This document shows positions 17,590-25,793 of a stretch of 48,966 nt of DNA, piece after piece. A program made the position numbers and the translations under genes. The notes under the pieces are model-generated. The model was not told the origin of the DNA, ran no database searches, and saw only the letters and a program-made list of their open reading frames with translations. Numbering within the stretch: position 1 is the first letter of the stretch; each line of letters begins with the position of its first letter. The DNA is taken from the NCBI GenBank assembly GCA_019245115.1, contig JAFARZ010000193.1, forward strand, positions 1 through 48,966. The letters are read 5' to 3'. This stretch comes from Streptosporangiaceae bacterium. GTDB taxonomy: Bacteria; Actinomycetota; Actinomycetes; Streptosporangiales; Streptosporangiaceae.

Positions 17590-18101
17590 CGCCCTCTTCC
17601 GAAGATGTGTTTAACCGTTGGCTTTCCCTTAGGCTACCCGCCGCGATTCCCGCCGGGAGCTGAGTTTCCCAGCGCGACCAGTGGTACCCATGTGTCCTGA
17701 GTCACTCTGGATTGCCGTGGTGTCCAGAGGATGGCGGCGCGGCCAGGAGGCTTATGTAGTAGTACAACAGGCTCCTCTGGAATTCTTCTCAATCATCTCT
17801 CGCTGCTGCGACTACGCGCACGAAACCTACATCACAAACCGCTCATAGAGGGATAAAAACTGCAAGGAAGCGTCGGTTTCGTGCGCGAAGTCCCGCTCCC
17901 ACCCGGGTCGATCTCCCCGAGTCCCGGCGTAATCCGACATATCGGGCAGCGCGCTGTTGTAGTACTTGCCGCTTCGGCACGGTCTCGGCGGGTGGCGCGT
18001 CTTGATCCAATCGCCGGTCAAGTCGGGGACCGAACGGTAACATCAGCGGAAACGGCATTTGGGTAATCCCGTCCGTGTGCGCACCCAACGGCTAGGCGAA
18101 G
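17590..18101. other. Divergent intergenic region, no convincing gene
   Basis: The 512 bases between the divergent kgd and Asp-box genes hold only short frames that I cannot support. The GC content is lower around 17740-17880. A short stem CTCTGG/CCAGAG (about 17704-17730) and an AGGAG.../...CTCCT arm pair around 17750-17780 are visible. Promoters for both flanking genes are expected here, but I cannot assign them. Confidence 0.5.
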
Positions 18102-21100
18102 GTGAGAAGGGATCTGACCGGCACTCCTGGGGCTGACCGTTCTGAGGATCCCCGGCGTTCCCGCCTTTCGCAAGAGGGATCCCGGGGAACTGCTTCCCCC
18201 GGTCAAAGACACCGGGTTCCCGATACCCGCGCGACCGCCCCGCAGGTCCCTCCCCCCCAGCCCCGTGGTTCTCAGCCCCGCGGGTCACAGCCCCGCGGCC
18301 GTCAGCCGCGCGGGCCGCGGCCGGAGGCCCAGGCCAATTCAGCACTGCGGCCGGAGGCCCAGGCCAATTCAGCACCACGCCCACGGCAGCGCCCGCTCAT
18401 CAGCGGCCCCAACCCGATACCGCCGCGCGCCGGCGCTGGACCAGAACGGCGTCCCGCGACCGGTCCGCTGCCCCGCGCCGCGACGGGGCCGATCCCGCGC
18501 CTGCCAGCCGGCCCTGTCCCGCCGACCCAGACCGGTCCGATCCCGCGTGCCGAAACCGGCCCGATCCCGCGCGTTGACACCGGCCCGATACCGCGCATTC
18601 CGACCGGTCCGGTCCCGCGTGCCGAAACCGGTCCCATTCCGCGTGTCGGCACCGGGCCGTTTCCGGCAATAGGCCCGGCCCGGGCTGCGGATGCTCCTGG
18701 ATACGAGTTCGAGACCGGCCGAGGTGTCCGCCCGAACCGAGGTTCCCGGCAGGACCGCGCCGCGCCGCCCCCCGCCTCAACCGCCCCGGCCGCCCCGACG
18801 GCTCCGGTCACGCCGGCCGGCCCGCGGCGGTTCAGGTTCACCCCGACCGTCAGCGCCGGCCCGCAGCCGCCGCCACTGCAAGAAGACCGGCCAGGCTTCG
18901 AGTTCGACGGCATTTTCCCCGCCGCGCGGCGCCCCAGGACTAGGGCTTCCCTGCCTCCCGCCAGCGCCGATGCCGGTACCGGCACCGGCACCGCCGTAAC
19001 CCCTCAGGCACCCGCGTCGGCACCGGCTCGCTCTCAGCAGGACGCCCATGACCGTTCCGAGTGGGCCAAACTGGTCCGCTCGTTCCTTCCTCAGCCCGAG
19101 AAGCGCCGTCTGGCTCGGGAATTTCTGGACAATCTGAACTTCGGCGGCTGGGCACTACGGGTCGGTGTGCCGATCCTGACCATGATCGCGGTCGGCATCG
19201 CCGTGGTAGTGGTCGTGGGCGCGCACAGCGGTGTCGACGGATCCACCCCGGGCACGTCGACCCTCGGCTTCCCGCCTGCCACCCTGGCCGGCCGCGATTT
19301 CACCGCCCCCATCAGCACCCGCGGCATCAATCAGTCGCTAGGCCGCGTGGCCAGCGACGGTAGTGAGGTGGTGGCTGTCGGCTCCCAGAGTGGTGCTCGT
19401 ATCCCGAGGGCTCAATTCTTTTTTTCCGCGAACGGCGGTGGTTCATGGTCCCTGGGCACCGAATCCGCCGCGGGAGGCGGCGCGCCGCCGCCGGGTCACG
19501 CGGCGCGGCTGATCGCCGGGGGGCAGGGGAACTGGCTCGCCGTGGGCACGGACTCGGTCTGGGTCAGCGGTAACGGAGAAAACTGGAAGCTGGTATCGAC
19601 GACGGGCCTGCCGCCTCAGGTAACCGTGCTGCGCCGGATCAGCGGCGGTTTCATGGCGGCCGGTCCCGATATGCTGTTCGTCTCGGCCACGGGCGTGACC
19701 TGGCAGCGAGTCGCCGTTCCGGCCGGGGCGCTCGACATCAAGTTCCTCGCGTCGGCTGGAAATGCCGTGCTGGTCGCCGGGGAAGTGCAGCAGCGCCAGA
19801 CCATAGCGGGACATCCCGCGATCGCCACGGCCGGGGCCGCCTGGCTCAGCCGGGACGCGGGCCGGACCTGGACCCCGGTGACGATCCCGCTCGGCCATGG
19901 TGCGCGAAATCAGATCGTCGGCGTGGCCGCGTACGGCAGCGGGTTCGTCGCGGTACGGCCCGCGACACGAGCCGCCGCGGCCGGAGGCCCAGGCCAATCC
20001 AGCGCCGCGGCCGGAGGCCCAGGCCAATCCAGCGGGGCGGCCGTGGCGGACGTCTACCGATCGGCCGACGGCGTGACATGGACGTTCGCGGCGACCCTGG
20101 CCGCGCCGGGCGGGTTCGTCCCCGGCGTGATCAATGGCGGCTCGGCCGGGGCGGTCGTGACCGGGCAAGCCGGCGCGGATCTGACGGCGTTCGTCTCGCT
20201 CGGGGCGCAGGGAGCGGCCGGCACGCGCTGGGCCCAGACGCAAACGCTCGGATCCGGTACATCCCAGACGGTCTCGGGCGCCGCGGTGACCCCGGCCGGC
20301 GCGGTGGTCACGACGGCGCCCGGCAGCACGTCGCGTGCGGTGCCGGTGATCAAGGTCCTGCCGGTCGGCACGCTCCCGCGCAACGTCAGCCTGACCGCCA
20401 TCCCCGGCGCGGTTGTGCCACAGGTCGCGGTCAACGCGGTGGCGGCGGCGGGCAGCGGGCAGGTCGCGGTGGGCAGCGCGAACGGCTATCCGGCGGCATG
20501 GATGTCGACCGACGGCGGCAGCGCGTGGACCCGGGGAACCGGCCAGACCCCGGGGGTGCTCGACCGCCCCGGCCAGCAGCAGCTGACCAGCGTGACGGAC
20601 GGTATGGCCGGCTGGCTGGCCGTCGGCGGCGTGAAGAGCGGGGCGCCGCAGCATCCGGTGGTGATCATCTCGGCGGACGGCGGCACCTGGGCCGCGGCCG
20701 ACACTGAGCCCGCGTTCCGACAGGACGGCCTGTTCACCGAGCAGGCGGCGGCCGGTGCGAAGGGTTATGTCATCGTCGGTTACCAGCAGGCCGCGTCGGG
20801 AGGGATGATCGCGGCGGCATGGTGGTCATCCACCCTGACGGGGTGGCAGCGGGCGACCGATGCCACCGCTGGCGCGCTGGACGGCGCGGGCAACCGCCAG
20901 ATGCTCGCCGTCACCGGGATCTCCGGTTCTTCGAGCACCGGTTCTTCGAGCACCGCGAACAGTTTCGTCGCGGTCGGCCTCTTCGGCAGCCAGCCCGCCG
21001 CCTGGACGTCAGCGGACGGCAGGCAGTGGCGAGGGATCAGCCTTCCGCTGCCGGCCGGTGCGAGCCGGGCCGTGTTGCTGCACGTCGCCGCGGCGGGGAA

Positions 21101-21494
21101 GACAGTGGTGGCGGTAGGCATGGAGCAGACTTCCTCCGGCGGCCTGCTGCCGTTCGCCGCGCGGTCCGCCGATGGCGGTGTCACCTGGAGCGAGGCGCGG
21201 CTTCCGGTGCCTTCCGGTGTGGCGCAGGTCACCGCGCTGGCCGCGGCGGGCGGGATGTTCACCGCGACCGGCACGTTCGGCTCGACGCCCGGACATCAGG
21301 ACGTCGTGGTGTGGACCTCGCAGGACGGCCTGAACTGGAAGGCGACGACGCCAGGCGGCCAGGGCCTGGCCGGGCCCGGCATCCAGGCCATCACCGGCCT
21401 GACCGTGTCCGGCAGCACCCTCACCGGCGTCGGCTTCACCGCCTCCGCCGCGACCGAGCAACCCCTGTTCTGGCAGTCCCCGATCCGGTCTTAA
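18102..21494 (+). CDS. Membrane-anchored Asp-box propeller protein with Pro-rich N-terminus
   Basis: An 1130-residue protein. Residues 1 to about 345 are disordered, Pro/Arg/Gly-rich and presumably cytoplasmic; residues 120-191 are nine consecutive 8-residue units of TGPIPRxx type. A single membrane helix (RVGVPILTMIAVGIAVVVVVG, about 352-372) follows. The remaining 750 residues are presumably extracellular, with repeated Asp-box-like SxDGGxxW motifs (SADGVTW, SRDAGRTW, STDGGSAW, SADGGVTW, SQDGLNW) typical of beta-propeller proteins. No catalytic residues of sialidases are evident, so function is unknown; sensing or surface binding is possible. Two 30-bp DNA repeat pairs lie inside it. The GTG at 18102 is the most upstream start and may be too early. 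Confidence 0.75.
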   Translation: MRRDLTGTPGADRSEDPRRSRLSQEGSRGTASPGQRHRVPDTRATAPQVPPPQPRGSQPRGSQPRGRQPRGPRPEAQANSALRPEAQANSAPRPRQRPLISGPNPIPPRAGAGPERRPATGPLPRAATGPIPRLPAGPVPPTQTGPIPRAETGPIPRVDTGPIPRIPTGPVPRAETGPIPRVGTGPFPAIGPARAADAPGYEFETGRGVRPNRGSRQDRAAPPPASTAPAAPTAPVTPAGPRRFRFTPTVSAGPQPPPLQEDRPGFEFDGIFPAARRPRTRASLPPASADAGTGTGTAVTPQAPASAPARSQQDAHDRSEWAKLVRSFLPQPEKRRLAREFLDNLNFGGWALRVGVPILTMIAVGIAVVVVVGAHSGVDGSTPGTSTLGFPPATLAGRDFTAPISTRGINQSLGRVASDGSEVVAVGSQSGARIPRAQFFFSANGGGSWSLGTESAAGGGAPPPGHAARLIAGGQGNWLAVGTDSVWVSGNGENWKLVSTTGLPPQVTVLRRISGGFMAAGPDMLFVSATGVTWQRVAVPAGALDIKFLASAGNAVLVAGEVQQRQTIAGHPAIATAGAAWLSRDAGRTWTPVTIPLGHGARNQIVGVAAYGSGFVAVRPATRAAAAGGPGQSSAAAGGPGQSSGAAVADVYRSADGVTWTFAATLAAPGGFVPGVINGGSAGAVVTGQAGADLTAFVSLGAQGAAGTRWAQTQTLGSGTSQTVSGAAVTPAGAVVTTAPGSTSRAVPVIKVLPVGTLPRNVSLTAIPGAVVPQVAVNAVAAAGSGQVAVGSANGYPAAWMSTDGGSAWTRGTGQTPGVLDRPGQQQLTSVTDGMAGWLAVGGVKSGAPQHPVVIISADGGTWAAADTEPAFRQDGLFTEQAAAGAKGYVIVGYQQAASGGMIAAAWWSSTLTGWQRATDATAGALDGAGNRQMLAVTGISGSSSTGSSSTANSFVAVGLFGSQPAAWTSADGRQWRGISLPLPAGASRAVLLHVAAAGKTVVAVGMEQTSSGGLLPFAARSADGGVTWSEARLPVPSGVAQVTALAAAGGMFTATGTFGSTPGHQDVVVWTSQDGLNWKATTPGGQGLAGPGIQAITGLTVSGSTLTGVGFTASAATEQPLFWQSPIRS
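18317..18376 (+). repeat. 30-bp tandem repeat pair, copy set 1
   Basis: Two 30-bp units (18317-18346, 18347-18376) share a 27-bp core beginning GCGGCCGGAGGCCC and ending AATTCAGC. Read in the gene's frame they give RPEAQANSA twice. The same core reappears at 19977 in a different reading frame of the same gene. Confidence 0.9.
18459..18674 (+). repeat. Nine-unit 24-bp coding repeat (TGPIPRxx)
   Basis: Nine successive 24-bp units encode octapeptides such as TGPLPRAA, TGPIPRAE, TGPIPRVD and TGPVPRAE. The protein pattern is better kept than the DNA. It lies in the cytoplasmic Pro-rich part of the Asp-box protein. Confidence 0.9.
19977..20036 (+). repeat. 30-bp tandem repeat pair, copy set 2
   Basis: Two 30-bp units (19977-20006, 20007-20036) carry the same 27-bp core as at 18317, with AATCCAGC in place of AATTCAGC. 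Here the reading frame differs, giving AAAGGPGQSS twice within the extracellular propeller part. Confidence 0.9.
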
Positions 21495-21536
21495 CCTAGT
21501 CGAGGGCAGGGCGCTGGCCAGATCCGCAAGGCGGTA

Positions 21537-21910
21537 ATGGTCATCTACGGCCACGACAAACCAGCCAAGGATGCAATGTTCGGCTGGCTCCGGGCTATCG
21601 GGCTGCAGCCCGCGAATGGAGCCAACTCATCGGGGCGAGCGGCAGCGCCAGCCCCTTCATCGGTAACGTGCTCGAGAAAGCACTTCAGGATGTTCAGGCC
21701 GTCATAGCGTTCTTCATCCCGGATGAGTACGTTATCGCTGCGACGTCTGGCCTTAGCCACATCGCGGTCGAACCGCTCCACGACCTGCGCCAGACCAATT
21801 ACTCCGGCGGTCACTGGTGCCGACCTACTTCTCGCTACAGCTTGTCCTCCGAGCGCCCTCAGCAGCCGGTACACCTATGCCCGACATCCTGTGGCGTCTC
21901 TGGCCGCTAG
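21537..21910 (+). pseudogene. TIR-like nucleotide-binding protein remnant, frameshifted
   Basis: From the ATG at 21537 the frame reads MVIYGHDKPAKDAMFGWLRA then IGLQP. The homology continues in the next frame from 21611 as REWSQLIGASGSASPFIGNV, LEKALQDVQAVIAFFIPDEY. Together these match the beginning of predicted nucleotide-binding TIR-like proteins (PF10137 type), which occur in anti-phage signalling systems. One missing base in the CCC run at 21609-21611 explains the shift. After about 21735 the sequence no longer resembles the family (the usual RPNVLFEAG block is missing), so the gene is truncated as well as shifted. It directly precedes the nucleotidyltransferase cassette. Confidence 0.65.
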
Positions 21911-21919
21911 CATACATGC

Positions 21920-22336
21920 GTGAGTATTGAGGCGTTCAAGACCGCTGACCAAGCTGCTGACAGCGCCATCGCGATGATCGAGGGCGGCGAGCGGCTGAGC
22001 AGGCTCTGGCGCTATGTCTTTGTCCAGATGCTGGACGACTACTCCAGCGTCCTGCACCACGCGGGCGTCACGGCCGCCGCGCGGATGTGGGCCACCGATC
22101 CTAAGAGCACAGGGGACAGCCGGGTTGACGCCGCGTTTGCCGCGATGGCGGAGTACCTGGCTCGCCGGGACGGATGGCAGGTTCCGTCGTGGGCCAGGCT
22201 GCCCAAACGTGAGGCATGGCCGTGGTGGTTCGTCACGGACCTGCGCGGCCTGCATCCGCGCGCACTGGTCGAGTCCCCATCTTCGTTCCGTCGGCGCGGT
22301 GTGTTCATCACCAGCGGGGCACTCGACCGAGCATGA
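21920..22336 (+). CDS. Conserved protein, first gene of nucleotidyltransferase cassette
   Basis: A 138-residue soluble protein without a recognised catalytic motif. The middle part (STGDSRVDAAFAAMAEYLA) and the C-terminal segment (PWWFVTDLRGLHPRALVESP, then FRRRGVFI) match a protein I have seen repeatedly upstream of AbiEii-like or DUF6036-like nucleotidyltransferases in actinobacteria; this is recalled, not searched. It overlaps the nucleotidyltransferase gene by four bases (ATGA). A role as antitoxin or partner follows from position only. The GTG at 21920 sits six bases after TAGCAT and has no ribosome site, which suggests a leaderless transcript. Confidence 0.7.
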   Translation: MSIEAFKTADQAADSAIAMIEGGERLSRLWRYVFVQMLDDYSSVLHHAGVTAAARMWATDPKSTGDSRVDAAFAAMAEYLARRDGWQVPSWARLPKREAWPWWFVTDLRGLHPRALVESPSSFRRRGVFITSGALDRA

Positions 22337-22860
22337 GCGTAGGCCTTGGGCGAGAAGACATCCGCTCGCTCCTGGATGACCTGTCCACGGAATTGGCCGC
22401 ACGCGGGGCCAGGGCCGAGCTCTTCCTCGTGGGCGGTGCCGCCTTGGCGGTCGCCTACGACGCCACGAGGGCGACCAGGGATCTCGATGCCGTCTTCATC
22501 CCTTCCGACGTGGTCCGGCAGGCCGCGACCGTAGTAGCGGAACGCAATGGGCTCGCGGCGGATTGGCTGAACGACGCGGTTAAGGGATTCCTCCCCGGCC
22601 CGGACCCAGACGCGCAGCGCTTTTACTCCAGCGACTCACTGATCGTCGATGTCGCATCGCCCAGGTACCTGCTGGCGATGAAGCTGTTCGCGGCCCGTGC
22701 CGAGATCGACGCCGACGATATCATCTTGCTTTATCGCCAGCTCGGGTTCACCACTGTTGACGAAGGCCTGGACTTGGTAGAGCAGGCGTATCCAGGTCGG
22801 CCGATCCCGGCGAAGGTGAAGTTCCTCCTTACCGAGATCGTCAACTCGATGCAGCAGTAG
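22333..22860 (+). CDS. Nucleotidyltransferase-fold protein (AbiEii/DUF6036-like)
   Basis: A 175-residue protein with the minimal nucleotidyltransferase signature: LVGGAALAVAYDATRATRDL then DAVF, in which Gly-Gly is followed by Asp-Leu-Asp. The downstream helices (SPRYLLAMKLFAARAEIDAD, then DIILLYRQLG) are typical of the AbiEii/MNT group, whose members act as toxins or modify partner proteins or tRNAs with nucleotides. The open frame extends upstream, but the ATG at 22333 overlapping the previous stop is the coupled start. Together with the preceding gene it forms a compact two-gene unit beside a TIR remnant, consistent with a small defence or toxin-antitoxin locus. Confidence 0.82.
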   Translation: MSVGLGREDIRSLLDDLSTELAARGARAELFLVGGAALAVAYDATRATRDLDAVFIPSDVVRQAATVVAERNGLAADWLNDAVKGFLPGPDPDAQRFYSSDSLIVDVASPRYLLAMKLFAARAEIDADDIILLYRQLGFTTVDEGLDLVEQAYPGRPIPAKVKFLLTEIVNSMQQ

Positions 22861-22888
22861 TCCGCGACTGGCGGGTATCGTCGGTCGG

Positions 22889-22999
22889 ATGTGCGCGACG
22901 ACTGTCAGATATCCCAACTGCGGCACGGGGCTCGTTCAGCTCCTCGACTGGCACGCGCCGTCACCGGCCGGGGCGTCCTGCGCCTCCTGCGCAACGTGA
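22889..22999 (+). CDS. Possible 36-residue cysteine-containing small ORF
   Basis: ATG at 22889 encodes MCATTVRYPNCGTGLVQLLD and ends in GASCASCAT. The spaced cysteines resemble a degraded zinc ribbon. There is no clear ribosome site and no known relative, so this may be chance or a remnant. Confidence 0.2.
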   Translation: MCATTVRYPNCGTGLVQLLDWHAPSPAGASCASCAT

Positions 23000-23047
23000 C
23001 CATCGTGCCGGCATGACCGACCTGATACTTCCGTTATGTGCAGGTTC

Positions 23048-23848
23048 TTAGCCGAACAGGTCGGAGCGGCGGTTGGCCAGGGACGGCACCGTCTTACGCA
23101 CCGTATCGACCAGGCCGGGGTCGACCTCCGTCACGATCACCCCGGGCGAGGACCCCACGTCGTTGCGTACCACGCCGAACGGGTCCACCAGCATGCTCCG
23201 CCCGACACCGCCCAGGTGACGGTGCGTCGTTTCAGCTGGATCCGGGACCTGGCCGACCGCCGCCACCCACACGGTGTTCTCGATCGCGCGGGCCCGGACC
23301 AGCGTGACCCAGTGCTCCTCCTTGAACAGGCCGGCCGCCCAGGCGGCCGGTATCAGCAGCAGGGACGCGCCCGAGACCGCCAGGGACCGGGACAGTTCCG
23401 GGAACCGGAGGTCGTAGCAGATCTGCAGGCCCACGCGGACGCCGTCCAGCGTGCAGGTGACCACCGAAGATCCCGGCGCGACTTCGTCGGATTCGCGCTG
23501 GCCGAACGCGTCGAACAGGTGCAGCTTCCGGTAATGGGTTACGAGCTCACCGGTGGCGTCGTAGACGACAGCGGTGTTGAACACCCGTCCGTTCGTCGCT
23601 GGTTCGAAGACACCGGCCACGAGCGCGACCCCAGCGTCTTTCGCCGCGGTCGCCAGCCCGGAGCAGAAGGGGCCGTCCAGCGGCTCGGCGGCGGCGGTCA
23701 GGTTCGAGCCGAACCTCACCTGCGTGGCTTCCGGGAACACCGCCAGATCCGCGCCGTGGCGAGCCGCGTGGTGCATCGCCACCTGGACGCGCTCCAGGTT
23801 GACCGAGGGCTGGGAACTAACCGGGATCTGGCATAGAGCGACTCGCAT
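23048..23848 (-). CDS. Nitrilase-superfamily carbon-nitrogen hydrolase
   Basis: A 266-residue amidase-type hydrolase with the full Glu-Lys-Cys triad: E40 in AVFPEAT, K108 in YRKLHLFDAF and C144 in QICYDLRFPE. The HLFDAFGQRESDEVAPG segment and ICYDLRFPELSR motif fit the Nit1/Nit2 or omega-amidase branch, which hydrolyses deaminated glutathione or 2-oxoglutaramate-like amides. The divergent neighbour is a kynurenine/glutamine-transaminase-like aminotransferase, and transaminase plus omega-amidase is a known functional couple, so that role is plausible. The ATG at 23848 follows TAGGCT by six bases (GAAGGC between), giving a leaderless or very short leader start. Confidence 0.9.
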   Translation of the reverse strand: MRVALCQIPVSSQPSVNLERVQVAMHHAARHGADLAVFPEATQVRFGSNLTAAAEPLDGPFCSGLATAAKDAGVALVAGVFEPATNGRVFNTAVVYDATGELVTHYRKLHLFDAFGQRESDEVAPGSSVVTCTLDGVRVGLQICYDLRFPELSRSLAVSGASLLLIPAAWAAGLFKEEHWVTLVRARAIENTVWVAAVGQVPDPAETTHRHLGGVGRSMLVDPFGVVRNDVGSSPGVIVTEVDPGLVDTVRKTVPSLANRRSDLFG

Positions 23849-23981
23849 GCCTTCAGCCTAGCTGGGGTGCGGCGGCCCCCGCGGCGAGCGAAGCGAGCTT
23901 CGCGGTCGCCTGGCCCGCGAAGGCCCGAAGGGTCTTCCGGTCAGGCGAGACTAACGGCGAGAAGCGGCGCAGGAGGGGGGG

Positions 23982-24009
23982 TCTGGGGGGTTGGTGTGTA
24001 CCCCCCAGA
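23982..24009. repeat. G-run hairpin, second copy with compensated stem
   Basis: TCTGGGGGGT/ACCCCCCAGA is a perfect 10-bp stem around TGGTGTGT. The loop and GTACCCCCC arm are shared with 1527-1553, while the outer base pairs differ on both arms. It lies in the divergent region 22 bases before the aminotransferase start. A short palindrome GCGAAGC-GA-GCTTCGC is also present near 23888-23903. Confidence 0.65.
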
Positions 24010-24030
24010 AAACAGGCATCATTAGGTTTC

Positions 24031-25194
24031 GTGAGGAGACCACTGCTGAATCGCCGTCTGGCCGGGCTGGGCACGACGATCTTCGCTGAGATGTCCGCCC
24101 GGGCCGTCGCGACCGGTTCGATCAACCTCGGCCAGGGCTTCCCCGACTCGGACGGGCCGCAGGAAATCGCCCAGGCGGCGGCCGAAGCGATCCTGAAGGG
24201 CCGCGGCAACCAGTACCCGCCTGGTCCCGGCGTCCCCGAGTTGCGTGACGCGATCGTCGCCCACCAGCAGCGCTTCTACGGGCTGAGCTACGATCCGGCC
24301 ACCGAGGTCCTGGTCACCGCGGGCGCCACCGAGGCGGTCGCCGCCACGCTGCTCGCGCTGGTGGAGCCGGGAGACGAGGTCATCGCGTTCGAGCCGTATT
24401 ACGACTCCTACGCGGCGAACATCGCGATGGCGGGCGGTACTCGCGTGCCGGTCACGCTGCGGCCGCCGGATTTCCGGCCCGACCTGGACAGGCTCAGTGA
24501 CGCGATCACCGAACGCACCCGGCTCATCCTGCTGAACACCCCGCACAACCCCACCGGTGCGGTGTTCACCAAGCCGGAACTCGAGGCCATCGCCAAGATC
24601 GCGGTCGAGCGCGATCTGCTGGTGGTCACCGATGAGGTCTACGAGCATTTGGTCTACCACGGTGAGCACACTCCGATCGTTCAGTTTCCCGGTATGCGTG
24701 AGCGGACCGTGTCGATCAGTTCGGCCGGCAAGACGTTCTCGTTCACCGGCTGGAAGATCGGCTGGATCACCGGGACGCCGGAGCTGGTCACCGCGGTGAA
24801 GACGGTCAAGCAGTTCCTCACCTTTGTAAGCGGCGGCCCGTTCCAGTACGCGATCGCTCAGGCCCTGGCGTTGCCGGACAGCTATTACCGGCAGCTCCGG
24901 GATGATCTCCAGCAAAAGCGCGACCTGATGGCGGCCGGCCTGCGCGAGATAGGTTTCGGGGTCTACGAGCCGGCCGGTACGTACTTCATAACCGCCGACA
25001 TCGCCGCGCTCGGCGAGCATGACGGTGTCGGGTTCTGCCGGACCCTGCCCGACCGGGCCGGGGTGGTCGCCATCCCGAGCGCGGTCTTCTACGACGACAA
25101 GGAAGCTGGCCGTACCCATGTCCGCTTCGCCTTCTGCAAGCGCAAAGCGGTCCTCGGCGAAGCCCTGACCCGCCTCGGCAAGGTCTTCACCTAG
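24031..25194 (+). CDS. PLP-dependent class I/II aminotransferase
   Basis: A 387-residue fold-type I aminotransferase of the kynurenine/glutamine transaminase K or actinobacterial DapC-like group. Motifs include INLGQGFPDSDGP near the start, LLNTPHNPTGAVF, VVTDEVYEHLVY, and SSAGKTFSFTGWKIGW in which K234 should bind PLP. It transfers amino groups between amino acids and 2-oxo acids; the exact substrate cannot be fixed. The divergent nitrilase may remove the amide from a 2-oxo product. The GTG at 24031 is the usable start by homology of FGTTIFAEM-type N-termini; no clear ribosome site precedes it. Confidence 0.92.
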   Translation: MRRPLLNRRLAGLGTTIFAEMSARAVATGSINLGQGFPDSDGPQEIAQAAAEAILKGRGNQYPPGPGVPELRDAIVAHQQRFYGLSYDPATEVLVTAGATEAVAATLLALVEPGDEVIAFEPYYDSYAANIAMAGGTRVPVTLRPPDFRPDLDRLSDAITERTRLILLNTPHNPTGAVFTKPELEAIAKIAVERDLLVVTDEVYEHLVYHGEHTPIVQFPGMRERTVSISSAGKTFSFTGWKIGWITGTPELVTAVKTVKQFLTFVSGGPFQYAIAQALALPDSYYRQLRDDLQQKRDLMAAGLREIGFGVYEPAGTYFITADIAALGEHDGVGFCRTLPDRAGVVAIPSAVFYDDKEAGRTHVRFAFCKRKAVLGEALTRLGKVFT

Positions 25195-25322
25195 GGGGCT
25201 TAAGCAGCAGTTCGTGATGATGAGGCGCCAGGACCGCCGCGGGCCGCGGTCGGGCCGGTAACGATGCTGCGGGAACGGGCACACCGGGCAGTTATCGTGG
25301 CGCTTTTTGGCTTCGCGGTGGT

Positions 25323-25346
25323 TTTTGTGCAGCGGGATGCACAAAA
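25323..25346. terminator. Hairpin downstream of the aminotransferase
   Basis: TTTTGTGCA-6-TGCACAAAA is a perfect 9-bp inverted repeat, extended outward by GGTGG/CCAC pairing with a small bulge. It lies 128 bases after the aminotransferase stop and may end its transcript. The rest of 25195-25526 holds no gene I can support. Confidence 0.5.
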
Positions 25347-25526
25347 GTAACCACGAGACCCGAATCAACCGCACGAGCACGTATGCGTCACCGAACAAAG
25401 GGGATGAAACGGGCGTCAGGCGGCGCGGAAAGCGGCCCAAGCACCTGTCCCGCGGTACGCGGGGCGCGGCTGAATCGACGGCCCGGGTCGGCTTCGCTGA
25501 GCCGTTAAGTTACCGGCATTGCGCGC

Positions 25527-25624
25527 TATGACACACATGTCATACGCTACGACCAAAAACCAGTCCGAATATCCTCATTGTGCAGCGTTACTGCGTGACA
25601 TGTCGGTCGTACTGCGTGACATGT
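25527..25624 (+). promoter_or_regulatory. Cluster of TGACATGT-like sites before the two-component genes
   Basis: An inverted repeat TATGACA-4-TGTCATA (25527-25544) is followed by two identical TACTGCGTGACATGT direct repeats at 25589-25603 and 25610-25624. The direct repeats are 21 bp apart, two helical turns. All three contain TGACA or TGTCA cores. They lie 170 to 267 bases before the histidine kinase gene in an otherwise empty stretch (25195-25793). A regulator binding array is inferred. Confidence 0.45.
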
Positions 25625-25793
25625 GAACGGCACCGGCCGGCCGGACCGGACACACAGGGCAACTTGTTCCGCGAATCGCCTATGTCCGCCGCGATGACGC
25701 GCCGAGTCGGCTAACCGGCAAGGACGGACGACAGGGACGGACGACAAACGCCGGTATGGGCTTAGGCCTACCAACGCCAGTGGGCACAACACC

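Noticed and set aside
17827..18021. 64-codon minus-strand frame upstream of kgd
   Set aside because: Amino-acid composition is protein-like, but there is no ribosome site, no recognised family, and the region should hold promoters.
18317..20036. 30-bp repeats as a CRISPR array
   Set aside because: Units are directly adjacent with no spacers, lie within a coding sequence and have no cas genes nearby.
21545..21874. 109-codon minus-strand frame over the TIR-like remnant
   Set aside because: The plus strand carries recognisable family sequence here; the minus frame has no recognised motif.
25307..25531. Short frame in the aminotransferase to kinase gap
   Set aside because: No ribosome site or family resemblance, and a hairpin (25323-25346) lies inside it.
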